A stretch of DNA of 64,000 nt from Gloeothece verrucosa PCC 7822 (lineage in GTDB: Bacteria; Cyanobacteriota; Cyanobacteriia; Cyanobacteriales; Microcystaceae), in the NCBI RefSeq assembly GCF_000147335.1, contig NC_014501.1, positions 186,001-250,000 on the forward strand, written 5' to 3'. Both the position numbers and the translations under genes were made by a program. The notes under the pieces are model-generated. The model worked only from the letters and a program-made list of their open reading frames with translations, did not search any database and had not been told where the DNA came from. The first letter of the stretch is position 1. Each line of letters starts with the position of its first letter. Shown here one piece after another: positions 37,778 to 45,506 of the stretch.

Positions 37778-37952
37778 GAGTGGTTATATTCTTATTATAG
37801 TTGTAGTTTGAGAGAATGACAACTTAGCATTGACTCAGGAAAAAACGTTACAAAAGATTGAGATATTGGAGAGTTAGTCAATGGAGTTACCGCGATCGCC
37901 TTAAACTAAGTTGAGGTATTGAAACTTGATCAGCATCCATAACACTAAGCCT

Positions 37953-38942
37953 ATGTTTCCCATTACTCGCCCTCGCCGCTTGCGTCAAACCTCTCAACTG
38001 CGCCGTATGGTGCGGGAAACGGTTTTAACGACGAATGATTTAATTTATCCTTTGTTTGCCGTACCCGGAGAGGGAGTCGCTACAGAAGTAAAATCAATGC
38101 CCGGAGTGTTTCAACTCTCGGTGGATAAAATTGTAGAAGACGCGAAAGAAGTTTATGACTTAGGGATACCTTCTATTATTCTTTTTGGTATTCCTGACAC
38201 GAAAGATACTGATGCAACCGGTGCCTGGCACGACTGCGGCATTGTACAAAAGGCAGCCACCGCCGTAAAAGAGGCTGTCCCGGATTTAATTGTGATTGCT
38301 GATACCTGTCTGTGTGAATATACCAGTCATGGTCACTGTGGTTATTTAGAAGTAGGAGACTTAACCGGGCGGGTACTCAATGACCCTACCCTAGAGTTAC
38401 TCAAAAAAACCGCCGTCTCTCAAGCTAAAGCCGGGGCTGATATTATTGCGCCTTCGGGAATGATGGATGGTTTTGTGAGTGCTATTCGTCAAGGTTTAGA
38501 TGAGGCGGGTTTTGAAGATACTCCGATTCTTTCCTATGCGGCTAAATATGCCTCTGCCTATTATGGACCCTTCCGAGATGCGGCTGAGTCTTCCCCTCAA
38601 TTTGGTGACCGCCGCACCTACCAAATGGACCCCGGCAATGCCAGAGAGGCCCTCAAAGAGGTACAGTTAGACGTGGAAGAAGGGGCGGATATGTTGATGG
38701 TTAAACCGGCCTTGTCTTATATGGATATTATCTGGCGGGTGAAAGAAATTACTGATTTACCCGTTGCCGCTTACAACGTCTCTGGAGAATATGCCATGAT
38801 TAAAGCGGCTGCCCTGAATGGCTGGATTGATGAAAAACGGGTTACTTTAGAAACCTTAACCAGTTTCAAACGAGCCGGGGCTGATTTAATCTTGACTTAT
38901 CATGCCAAAGATGCGGCTCGCTGGCTACAAGAGCAAGATTAA
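37953..38942 (+). CDS. hemB: Delta-aminolevulinic acid dehydratase
   Basis: Condenses two 5-aminolevulinate molecules to porphobilinogen in tetrapyrrole (heme, chlorophyll, B12) synthesis. 329 residues from the ATG at 37953; the in-frame TTG nine codons earlier is less likely. The catalytic lysines sit in [20 protein letters not shown] and in [12 protein letters not shown]. The cysteine-rich [15 protein letters not shown] is the zinc-binding type of metal site, not the Asp-rich magnesium type of plants. Single gene behind a tmRNA on the other strand. Confidence 0.97.
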   Translation: MFPITRPRRLRQTSQLRRMVRETVLTTNDLIYPLFAVPGEGVATEVKSMPGVFQLSVDKIVEDAKEVYDLGIPSIILFGIPDTKDTDATGAWHDCGIVQKAATAVKEAVPDLIVIADTCLCEYTSHGHCGYLEVGDLTGRVLNDPTLELLKKTAVSQAKAGADIIAPSGMMDGFVSAIRQGLDEAGFEDTPILSYAAKYASAYYGPFRDAAESSPQFGDRRTYQMDPGNAREALKEVQLDVEEGADMLMVKPALSYMDIIWRVKEITDLPVAAYNVSGEYAMIKAAALNGWIDEKRVTLETLTSFKRAGADLILTYHAKDAARWLQEQD

Positions 38943-38981
38943 TTTTCTTGTGTCCTCGGAAAACTTGGCAGTATACTAACT

Positions 38982-39001
38982 AAGCCCGTCTATGCGGGCT
39001 T
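38982..39001 (+). terminator. Hairpin downstream of hemB
   Basis: AAGCCCG (38982-38988) and CGGGCTT (38995-39001) form a perfect 7-bp stem 40 nt past the hemB stop. There is no run of T directly after it, so it may be a terminator or only an RNA stabilising hairpin. Confidence 0.45.
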
Positions 39002-39061
39002 GCCCCATCAAAAAGGTTATTTTATTATTCTTGCTGTAATTATAGTTTAAAATTATAGATT

Positions 39062-40144
39062 ATGTACCGATTAGCCGCGCAAAATTTATATCCTGAGTGT
39101 ATCTTTCTAAACTTAGAAGCCATACCTAAAGGACAACACCAGTTTGACCTCTATGCGAGTCTCGACTTTAATGAGCAGTGGAAGTCTTTATTAAACGGTC
39201 AAATCAAGTTTGGATTAAAGGGCGGTAAACTGAGCTTAAAACTAGATGACACCGCGATGGCAATTAGTGACGCTAATTTTGGTGAGGCTTTTACGGTTAC
39301 TTCCCAATTTACCCCCAATCATTCTAGTTGGACCCTGACACTCAAAACCAGTCAATGGGTTTTTAAAGGCTCCCTCTCACAAGTTAAATTGGGAACTATC
39401 ACCGTGAGTGAATTGCCCTCTCATCTGACAGCCCTTTTTGAGGTTTACCCTTCGGATATTTCCATTACTGATGCAGAGGGACTATGGAAACATGATATTA
39501 GCCCCAATAAACACGGGGTATTAGAAAGAAAACTCGCCTTATTTTTGTGGGAGAGAAGATTTACTCCCTATATGAGTTGGGTTCAATTGGCCTCTGATGA
39601 AAAGCAAATAGAAAAAGAAATTGCTCAGAGGAATGAAAACGCCATTACCCCAGAAAGTCTTGCTGAACTACAAGAGATTATCCGCCTAGTTTATGAGGCA
39701 AAAACCAACGATTTACGCGAATTAGCCCAAATAGCCGGATTACATCCTTTACAAGATTTTGCTGGCGGCAATTTACTGGCCGGAGAGTTAAGCGGCGTTC
39801 AATTGGGTGGGGCTAACCTATACCATATCAACTTACGGGGTGCCGTTTTAACGGATGCTGACTTTGGAGAGGCAGACCTTAATCATGCTAAACTCACGGG
39901 TGTTGATTTAAGCGGCGCTTATTTAGGTAATGCTAATTTAAGTTATAGCAACCTTCATAAATCTAGTTTAGCCCTAGCTAACTTGATCGGGGCTGACCTA
40001 CGAGGAGCTAATTTAAAAGAAGCTAACCTCTCTCAAGCTAATTTAAGCGGGGCCAAGGTAGAAGCGGCTTTGTTTGCTGAAAATTTAGGCATGACTGAAG
40101 AAATGAAAGAAAGTTTACTAGCTAGAGGGGCTATTATCTCCTAA
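39062..40144 (+). CDS. Pentapeptide-repeat protein with N-terminal beta-rich domain
   Basis: 360 residues. The first 160 residues are beta-rich (a sandwich-like part with LDDTAMAISDANFGEAFTVTS) of no family I recognise. A helical link follows (about 160-235), then a pentapeptide-repeat solenoid (about 238-330) with A(D/N)LxxA units such as ADLNHAKLTGVDLSGAYLG. No membrane segment or signal is seen, so it is cytoplasmic. ATG start. One of three pentapeptide-repeat proteins in this window. Function unknown. Confidence 0.88.
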   Translation: MYRLAAQNLYPECIFLNLEAIPKGQHQFDLYASLDFNEQWKSLLNGQIKFGLKGGKLSLKLDDTAMAISDANFGEAFTVTSQFTPNHSSWTLTLKTSQWVFKGSLSQVKLGTITVSELPSHLTALFEVYPSDISITDAEGLWKHDISPNKHGVLERKLALFLWERRFTPYMSWVQLASDEKQIEKEIAQRNENAITPESLAELQEIIRLVYEAKTNDLRELAQIAGLHPLQDFAGGNLLAGELSGVQLGGANLYHINLRGAVLTDADFGEADLNHAKLTGVDLSGAYLGNANLSYSNLHKSSLALANLIGADLRGANLKEANLSQANLSGAKVEAALFAENLGMTEEMKESLLARGAIIS

Positions 40145-40246
40145 CTCATCGCTCTTGACTAACCGCCTTTTCTCCCACACTTGATGAGGTTTGTAACAAC
40201 CCTTACTCAATTTTTCACAGGCTTATGTTATGCTAGATGGGGATAA

Positions 40247-40319
40247 GGGCACGTAGCTCAGGGGATAGAGCACCAGATTCCGGTTCTGGGTGTCGGGGGT
40301 TCAAATCCCTCCGTGCTCG
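40247..40319 (+). tRNA. tRNA-Arg (anticodon CCG)
   Basis: Acceptor GGGCACG pairs with CGTGCTC, with one G-T pair. The anticodon stem CCAGA/TCTGG closes the loop TTCCGGT, so the anticodon is CCG, reading CGG. The T loop is TTCAAAT. G is the discriminator base; CCA is not encoded. Confidence 0.95.
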
Positions 40320-40388
40320 TTAGGTTTGATGCCGCGCTAAGACGCAAAAGACCCCTAAGAGGTTGTCTGTTAGGAATCGGGATTTTTT

Positions 40389-41627
40389 ATGCTACCATTA
40401 CTGACTATTCCTGAGCCGCTTTATGTATCTGAAAAAGGCTCTTTTGCTTATTATACTTTTACTCACCGATTACCAACTATTATTGAAAGGGTTATTGCAG
40501 AAAATCGTTTTTACGATTCGGTTGTAGAAAGGTTGGAGGGGTTATCTGAGGAGATTTTAACGGGGTTAATTCGTGAGATTAAGAATGATCAGGGCGCGGA
40601 TGTTTCGGCTTGGTATGAGTATGTTAAACCTTATTTAGGAAAGAGGTTTATTGATACTCCTTTTTATTTTGCTGAAGCCTATTTTTATCGCCGCATTTTG
40701 GAAGCAACTGAGTATTTTTTGAGTCCTGAATCTGACAAAATTGATCCTTTTTATCCGCAAAAATATGGCAGTTTAGGGTCGGCCATGAATGAGGTTTCTC
40801 GCATGGCTCAACAAGTTAATGAGTTCAAAGTTTCTGCTAAAAGGGAGAATCAATGGCAATTTATTATTAATTTACTCGTTTTTAATTTATGGGGAAATCG
40901 TGCTGATTTAAGTCTGCGACCTACTGAAGCCGGACAATTTGAACATCAGGAAACTAATCAAGCGTTTCATCGTATTTTATTAAATGATTCTCGGGAAATA
41001 GCTGATAAGTTAAATAACGCTAAATTTGAGCGGCTTGATTTTATTGTTGATAATGCGGGTTTGGAATTAATTTCTGATTTGTTTTTAATGGATTTCCTGC
41101 TCGATTATAAAATCACCCAAAAAGTTTATATTCATCTTAAAGCTTATCCGACTTTTGTATCAGATGCAACGGTAAAAGATGTACAATTAACCTTGGATTT
41201 TCTAGCGGACTATCCTAATCAGGATGTTAAAAAATTGGCTCATCGTCTGCAAGCCTATAAAGAGAATCAAAGGTTACAGCTTTTTGACGATTTTTTCTGG
41301 ACATCTCCCCGGTTTTTTTGGGATATGCCTGAGCCATTGCGAGAAAATTTAGCTCAATCCGATTTAGTGTTTATTAAAGGTGACGCGAATTATCGCCGCT
41401 TAGTGGGAGATTGCCATTGGAATAAAACCAGTTCATTTAATGATATTGTCTGTTATTTTCCTACTGCTTTAGTGAGTTTACGAACGCTTAAATCAGAGGT
41501 AATTGTTGGCCTATCTCATGAACAAATACAAGCCGCTAGTGAAGAAGATCCCCATTGGTTGACTAATGGCAATTGGGGAATAATTCAGTTATTTGAAGCA
41601 GAAAAAATGAGAAAATTGCCCGATTAA
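40389..41627 (+). CDS. DUF89/ARMT1-like damage-control phosphatase
   Basis: 412 residues of the ARMT1-like (DUF89) family, metal-dependent phosphatases that remove damaged or excess phosphometabolites. Recognised blocks are the metal-binding DFIVDNAGLELISDLFLMDFLL (about 216-237; the DNAG motif) and DLVFIKGDANYRRLVGDCHW (about 325-345; KGDANYRR). These match the subfamily III type related to eukaryotic ARMT1, here in a long cyanobacterial form. The exact substrate is unknown. It starts 70 nt after the tRNA-Arg gene, in the same direction. Confidence 0.88.
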   Translation: MLPLLTIPEPLYVSEKGSFAYYTFTHRLPTIIERVIAENRFYDSVVERLEGLSEEILTGLIREIKNDQGADVSAWYEYVKPYLGKRFIDTPFYFAEAYFYRRILEATEYFLSPESDKIDPFYPQKYGSLGSAMNEVSRMAQQVNEFKVSAKRENQWQFIINLLVFNLWGNRADLSLRPTEAGQFEHQETNQAFHRILLNDSREIADKLNNAKFERLDFIVDNAGLELISDLFLMDFLLDYKITQKVYIHLKAYPTFVSDATVKDVQLTLDFLADYPNQDVKKLAHRLQAYKENQRLQLFDDFFWTSPRFFWDMPEPLRENLAQSDLVFIKGDANYRRLVGDCHWNKTSSFNDIVCYFPTALVSLRTLKSEVIVGLSHEQIQAASEEDPHWLTNGNWGIIQLFEAEKMRKLPD

Positions 41628-41632
41628 AACAA

Positions 41633-42673
41633 TTAACCTTCCTCTTGCGTCATCACCCTCAATCGGACTATCCGTTCACCGGCTTCATCCAAATTAACCT
41701 CAATCACTTCACTGGTGAGGAGTTCAAGACAAGATAATAAAGACCGTAAATGAGGGTTACTGGCCCCTGTATCTACATATAATCGATCAGCAAGACTTCC
41801 CAAACGTTTCCACGTGGTGTAGAGTTTGCCGACAGTTTGTTCTAATTGGGTCGCAACTTTAACTAAATCTGCGGCCGTACTTAAACAGTCCAGGCGTAAG
41901 GCTTCTTCTAAAGCCATTTCCACATCAACAGCGCCCTTTTTAAGGGTTTGCACTTGCGCGGCGGCATCTAAATATTTTGATAAACTTCTGGCCGAAGAGG
42001 TTAACAGTTTGACGGTATCAACATCGGGTTTTTCAGAAATTTCTTTTTGGAGCGGTTCTAGATGAGAATCGGGTAATTTCTCCATTTCTTTAACTAAGGG
42101 AGCAAGATGACGGGGCGGCAAAAGCCCGGACTGTGCTTTCTCTTTTACTTCTTCGGGTAAGAGGTCTGAACTCATCGCTGTCCACTCATCAGCAATTTGC
42201 TTGACTTCCCGCCGCGTAATGCGATCTCCCTGTTGGGCAGCTTCACTGACTAATTTTTGCACTTCTGGCACAGCTTTAGCGGTTTCTACAAAGGCGCGTT
42301 TACTAAAATTGTTGATCGCTTCTGCACTCAGTTGTCCTTCTGCTAGAAGAGTATCTGCACTATTAGCCAGTCCAATTAAGGCATAAGCTTGACTTTTGGT
42401 AATTTCTCGTAGCTTTAACCAATTGAGAAAGCCGCTTCCTCGTCCATCTCCTCCTTGTTTTTCTCGGTCCCGGATGGCTCTTAAAACGCGCCCTCGCCAA
42501 ATATCGGTTTGCAGATCGTAGCGATCGCAGACTTTCCACACGGCATCGAGTTGTTGTTGAAATTCACTGTCTTGAATCTCCTCATCCTCTGGATCGGGCA
42601 GTTGGAAGGAAAAATCGGCAGGTGTTTCAAAAGCCGCAACAATCTCATCAGGAGAGGGAGCATTAGCAACCAT
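41633..42673 (-). CDS. Conserved hypothetical protein, 346 aa
   Basis: I do not recognise a named family. The product is soluble, acidic and almost wholly helical. Residues about 50-110 (VLRAIRDREKQGGDGRGSGFLNWLKLREITKSQAYALIGLANSA) look like a DNA-binding or ParB-central-like helical region with a helix-turn-helix flavour, and about 245-330 look like coiled coil. The ATG at 42673 (MVANAPSPDE) is preferred to the TTG two codons upstream. The stop lies 5 nt from the convergent ARMT1-like gene. Likely a cyanobacterial conserved protein; a DNA role is only a guess. Confidence 0.75.
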   Translation of the reverse strand: MVANAPSPDEIVAAFETPADFSFQLPDPEDEEIQDSEFQQQLDAVWKVCDRYDLQTDIWRGRVLRAIRDREKQGGDGRGSGFLNWLKLREITKSQAYALIGLANSADTLLAEGQLSAEAINNFSKRAFVETAKAVPEVQKLVSEAAQQGDRITRREVKQIADEWTAMSSDLLPEEVKEKAQSGLLPPRHLAPLVKEMEKLPDSHLEPLQKEISEKPDVDTVKLLTSSARSLSKYLDAAAQVQTLKKGAVDVEMALEEALRLDCLSTAADLVKVATQLEQTVGKLYTTWKRLGSLADRLYVDTGASNPHLRSLLSCLELLTSEVIEVNLDEAGERIVRLRVMTQEEG

Positions 42674-42995
42674 AGTCAAGTTTAAATAGTCATACTGTCG
42701 GACCTTCCATCATACCACTGCCTAGACTGTCGGGTTTGCGATCATCGACTTTTCAGGCTTCATCAGCTTAATTATTTCTCTAGATAGAAGCAAAAATCTA
42801 AAAAGCCGAATACTATTAAGAAGTTAAACCAAGCTAAACAGACAATCTATATTGCCTATTAGTGAAACTCACAATCATGATGATTTTAGGTTTCATTGGT
42901 TTTAAACTTTGCCTAAAATATTTTTTCATAACTTAATCCCATTTTTAGTTAACTAGCCAACGGATAATTTTTTTTAAGAGTTAGGAGAAAAAAAC
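42674..42995. other. Divergent intergenic region, no gene seen
   Basis: It separates the 346-residue protein gene from the csbD-like gene and should contain both promoters. AT-rich, with no repeat or RNA gene that I can support. Confidence 0.5.
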
Positions 42996-43178
42996 ATGAG
43001 TATTGAAGACAGAGTAGATGCAACTGTTAAAAATATTGATGGGAAACTGCAAGAAGCATTAGGAGAAATCACAGGCGACCCAAAAGCGAAAACTGAAGGA
43101 AAGGCTAAACAAATGGAAGCTGAAATCCAGCATTCAGTAGAAAATTTAAAAGATGAAATCAAGCAAGCAATTAATTAG
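42996..43178 (+). CDS. CsbD family stress protein
   Basis: 60 residues, MSIEDRVDATVKNIDGKLQEALGEITGDPKAKTEGKAKQMEAE as the recognisable CsbD pattern (in pieces: KNIDGKLQEALGEITGDP, EGKAKQMEAE). CsbD-like proteins are small, hydrophilic, mostly disordered or helical and rise under general stress; the molecular action is unknown. The ATG has AGGAG 9 nt upstream. A clear intrinsic terminator follows at 43231. Confidence 0.92.
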   Translation: MSIEDRVDATVKNIDGKLQEALGEITGDPKAKTEGKAKQMEAEIQHSVENLKDEIKQAIN

Positions 43179-43230
43179 TTTCATGCTATAATTTAATTGT
43201 TTTAGATCCCTTTGCTATTTAAAAAGATAG

Positions 43231-43259
43231 GGAAGCCTCCGGGCTTTCTTTCTTTTTTT
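43231..43259 (+). terminator. Intrinsic terminator of the csbD-like gene
   Basis: A 7-bp stem, GGAAGCC (43231-43237) with GGCTTTC (43242-43248), is closed by a TCCG loop and followed by a T-rich run (TTTCTTTTTTTA). Position 53 nt past the stop fits. Confidence 0.8.
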
Positions 43260-43432
43260 ATAAGCTTATAGCAAGGGAGCATCCCTATGGAAGCTTTTAA
43301 CTCATGTTGTCATCGTGATCGTGATCTTTTGCAGCCTTCTTTTAGAGGGAAAGTTATTGGCGGCTAAAGTCGACTCGCCGCTATTCCCCTATAGACTCCG
43401 CAAAAAATTTGTAAATCTTATTTTTAGTGGAT

Positions 43433-43561
43433 GTTTTCCCCAATAGCCTCCCATAGTTTCCACAAACTTTACCTTAGTTTTCCACAATTTACCCAGACTT
43501 TTCCACAGGCAAAGACTCTCAATAGCACTTTTGACGACCTCTGAGACAATTTTGTGGAATT
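43433..43561. other. Phased DnaA-box array, candidate replication origin
   Basis: Two perfect TTTTCCACA boxes lie at 43478-43486 and 43499-43507, GTTTCCACA at 43456-43464 and a weak GTTTTCCCC at 43433-43441; the starts are 23, 22 and 21 bp apart, all on the same strand. A weak inverted site (TGTGGAATT) is at 43553-43561. The surroundings are AT-rich, and 43260-43805 holds no gene. DnaA-bound regulatory site is the alternative to an origin. Confidence 0.5.
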
Positions 43562-43805
43562 TGCTCAGGAGATCATCAACACTGAGTTTAGGTAAAGATA
43601 TGTAACAAAAATAAGGTTATAATGCTGATGCGTCCGTAAATCTTGAAATTAGCTAAAGAAATTTGTAACATTCCGTAGCATTGACAACCCTCCCCCCTGA
43701 TAGCAGACAATAGTCATCACATTGCTAGATCTTGCCTAAAGCTGGACCTACATAAATAGGAATAAAAAACCAGCAAGGGGTTTCTTGAACTATATCGAGG
43801 TAATT

Positions 43806-44036
43806 ATGAACACATCAGTCAGCATTTTGGCAGAAATCCCTGAAGAAATACACGAATCACTCAAACACTACTTAGAAACTCACCCCAATTGGGATCAAGA
43901 CCGAGTTTTTGCTGCGGCCTTATCCTTATTTTTGCTGCAAAATGAAAGTCAGAAGACTCCTCAATCGTCCTATTTTTATCGCGCCTGTGCTAGGGTTTAT
44001 TTAGAAACTTTGTTTCAACAAACTGACGAGGGTTGA
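43806..44036 (+). CDS. DUF2811 domain protein
   Basis: 76 residues, MNTSVSILAEIPEEIHESLK then HYLETHPNWDQDRVFAAALSLFLLQN; this is the DUF2811 pattern, a small cyanobacterial family resembling a ribbon-helix-helix fold. The ATG at 43806 has GAGG 4 nt upstream (43798-43801), which rules out the TTG seven codons earlier as the better start. Function unknown; DNA binding is inferred from the fold. It lies between the DnaA-box array and pth. Confidence 0.85.
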   Translation: MNTSVSILAEIPEEIHESLKHYLETHPNWDQDRVFAAALSLFLLQNESQKTPQSSYFYRACARVYLETLFQQTDEG

Positions 44037-44158
44037 AAGACCTCCTGCTCCCACAGTGATTAATAGTAGGGAGAGTGTTATCAATTGCTCAGCTTAGTTG
44101 TAACCTTTTCCAGTCCTTAGTCATTATTCAGTTGTTCCCTGTTCCCTACTCCCTAATT

Positions 44159-44791
44159 ATGGCCAAAGGCAATTCAAGCGAAATAATTATTCCCCAACTG
44201 ATTATAGGATTAGGCAATCCTGAACAAAAATACGAAAAAACTCGGCATAATATTGGTTTTGAAGCTGTTGATGTTTTAGCGAAATCCTGGCAATTATCTT
44301 GGCAGCAAAACAAACGTTTTCAGGGCTTATTTACCGAGGGCATGGGGGCAAGTGACAAAAAAATTCGTTTACTTAAACCTTTAACTTATATGAATCGGTC
44401 AGGGGAATCTGTACGGGCCGTCCTAGATTGGTATAAATTACCCCCTGAGTCAATATTAGTTATTTATGATGATATGGATTTACCTTTAGGGCGAATTCGA
44501 TTACGTCTTTCGGGTTCTGCGGGTGGGCATAATGGTATAAAATCCATTATCTCTCATGTGGGTAGTCAAGACTTTCCTCGACTACGCATAGGCATTGGGA
44601 AATCTAATGGCAAAAAAGAGACAATTTCTCATGTATTAGGGCGTTTTTCTGCTGATGAAACCGAAGTAATCGCTAAAATCCTTCAGTTGGTAGAACAGAC
44701 CGTTAAAACCAGTATGAAAGAAGGCATCGAAAAAGCCATGAGTCTTTATAATAATCGCGTCATAGAAACTCCGGTATTTGAAAATCTTTAA
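44159..44791 (+). CDS. pth: Peptidyl-tRNA hydrolase
   Basis: Cleaves peptidyl-tRNA released prematurely by ribosomes. 210 residues from the ATG at 44159; the longer frame begins at a TTG within repeat-like sequence. Recognised sites are IGLGNPEQKYEKTRHNIGFEAVD (GLGNP, and the catalytic His about 30), MNRSGESV, DDMDLPLGRIRLRLSGSAGGHNGIKSI (about 103-128) and FPRLRIGIGKS. The bases just before the start hold a TGTTCCCTGTTCCCTA dispersed repeat. Confidence 0.96.
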   Translation: MAKGNSSEIIIPQLIIGLGNPEQKYEKTRHNIGFEAVDVLAKSWQLSWQQNKRFQGLFTEGMGASDKKIRLLKPLTYMNRSGESVRAVLDWYKLPPESILVIYDDMDLPLGRIRLRLSGSAGGHNGIKSIISHVGSQDFPRLRIGIGKSNGKKETISHVLGRFSADETEVIAKILQLVEQTVKTSMKEGIEKAMSLYNNRVIETPVFENL

Positions 44792-44942
44792 TCAGTGGTG
44801 GGGGATGCTCCCCTATTGCTTAGGGTGAATTTTTGCTCAACTTTGTAGACGCTTCTGTAAAAAGTTTTAACATCAATAGGTAAAAAGCAAAACTGAAGGT
44901 GTAGTTAAATAAAGCCCTAACCAAATGAGGAGAAAGAAAAAG

Positions 44943-45476
44943 ATGAATAACAACACTTTAACTCTAATGGCTATTAGTGGAGCAATGCTTACCTCTGTCC
45001 TATTCGCTCCTATGGGAATCGCACAAACTGATAAAGTAGAGTTTATCTGTAAAGCAAGCTACGATCAGCAAACGAATCAACCTTTACCGACAACTTTTGT
45101 CTGGTATGAGGGGCAAAAACGAGCCTTAATTCGTTGGGAAAAGCAACTAGGAGGAAAAACACCCCTAGAACGCTGCACGGCTATTACACAACGCTTTCAA
45201 GAAGCTTATAATAACGGTTCCTTAAGCTTTTTGACCAATGGCATCATGAACAATCAACCGGTCATTTGCACGGCTAAAGAATATGGCGGAAATTGCATTA
45301 CTCTATTGATGACTCTACGTCCTCAAGACAATTCATTAGACATCCTCAACAGTTTAGCCGATGCGTTAAGTGGTCGTGGGGTAGGTCCTGTCCGTCATAG
45401 CAGTGGGACTCCTCAACGCTACTATGAAATTAACCTCCAAGAAGCCCTTAACAAAGCCCCAGTTTCTCAAGATTAA
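44943..45476 (+). CDS. COP23-domain secreted protein
   Basis: 177 residues: a signal peptide (about 1-27, ending MGIAQT) followed by the COP23 domain, named for a circadian-oscillating protein of a unicellular cyanobacterium. Recognisable parts are VEFICKASYDQQTNQPLPTTFVW, RWEKQLGGKTPLERCTAITQRFQ and PVICTAKEYGGNCITLLMTLRP. Cysteines are conserved and could form disulfides. The ATG at 44943 is chosen because AGGAG lies 10 nt upstream; an earlier in-frame ATG at 44925 would cover it. Function unknown; possible pairing with the adjacent protease is by position. Confidence 0.88.
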   Translation: MNNNTLTLMAISGAMLTSVLFAPMGIAQTDKVEFICKASYDQQTNQPLPTTFVWYEGQKRALIRWEKQLGGKTPLERCTAITQRFQEAYNNGSLSFLTNGIMNNQPVICTAKEYGGNCITLLMTLRPQDNSLDILNSLADALSGRGVGPVRHSSGTPQRYYEINLQEALNKAPVSQD

Positions 45477-45506
45477 TTCTCTTAGGCTGCACATTTTATA
45501 TTGATC

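Noticed and set aside
43553-43561. Inverted DnaA box
   Set aside because: Two mismatches to TTTTCCACA on the minus strand; mentioned only as a weak site.
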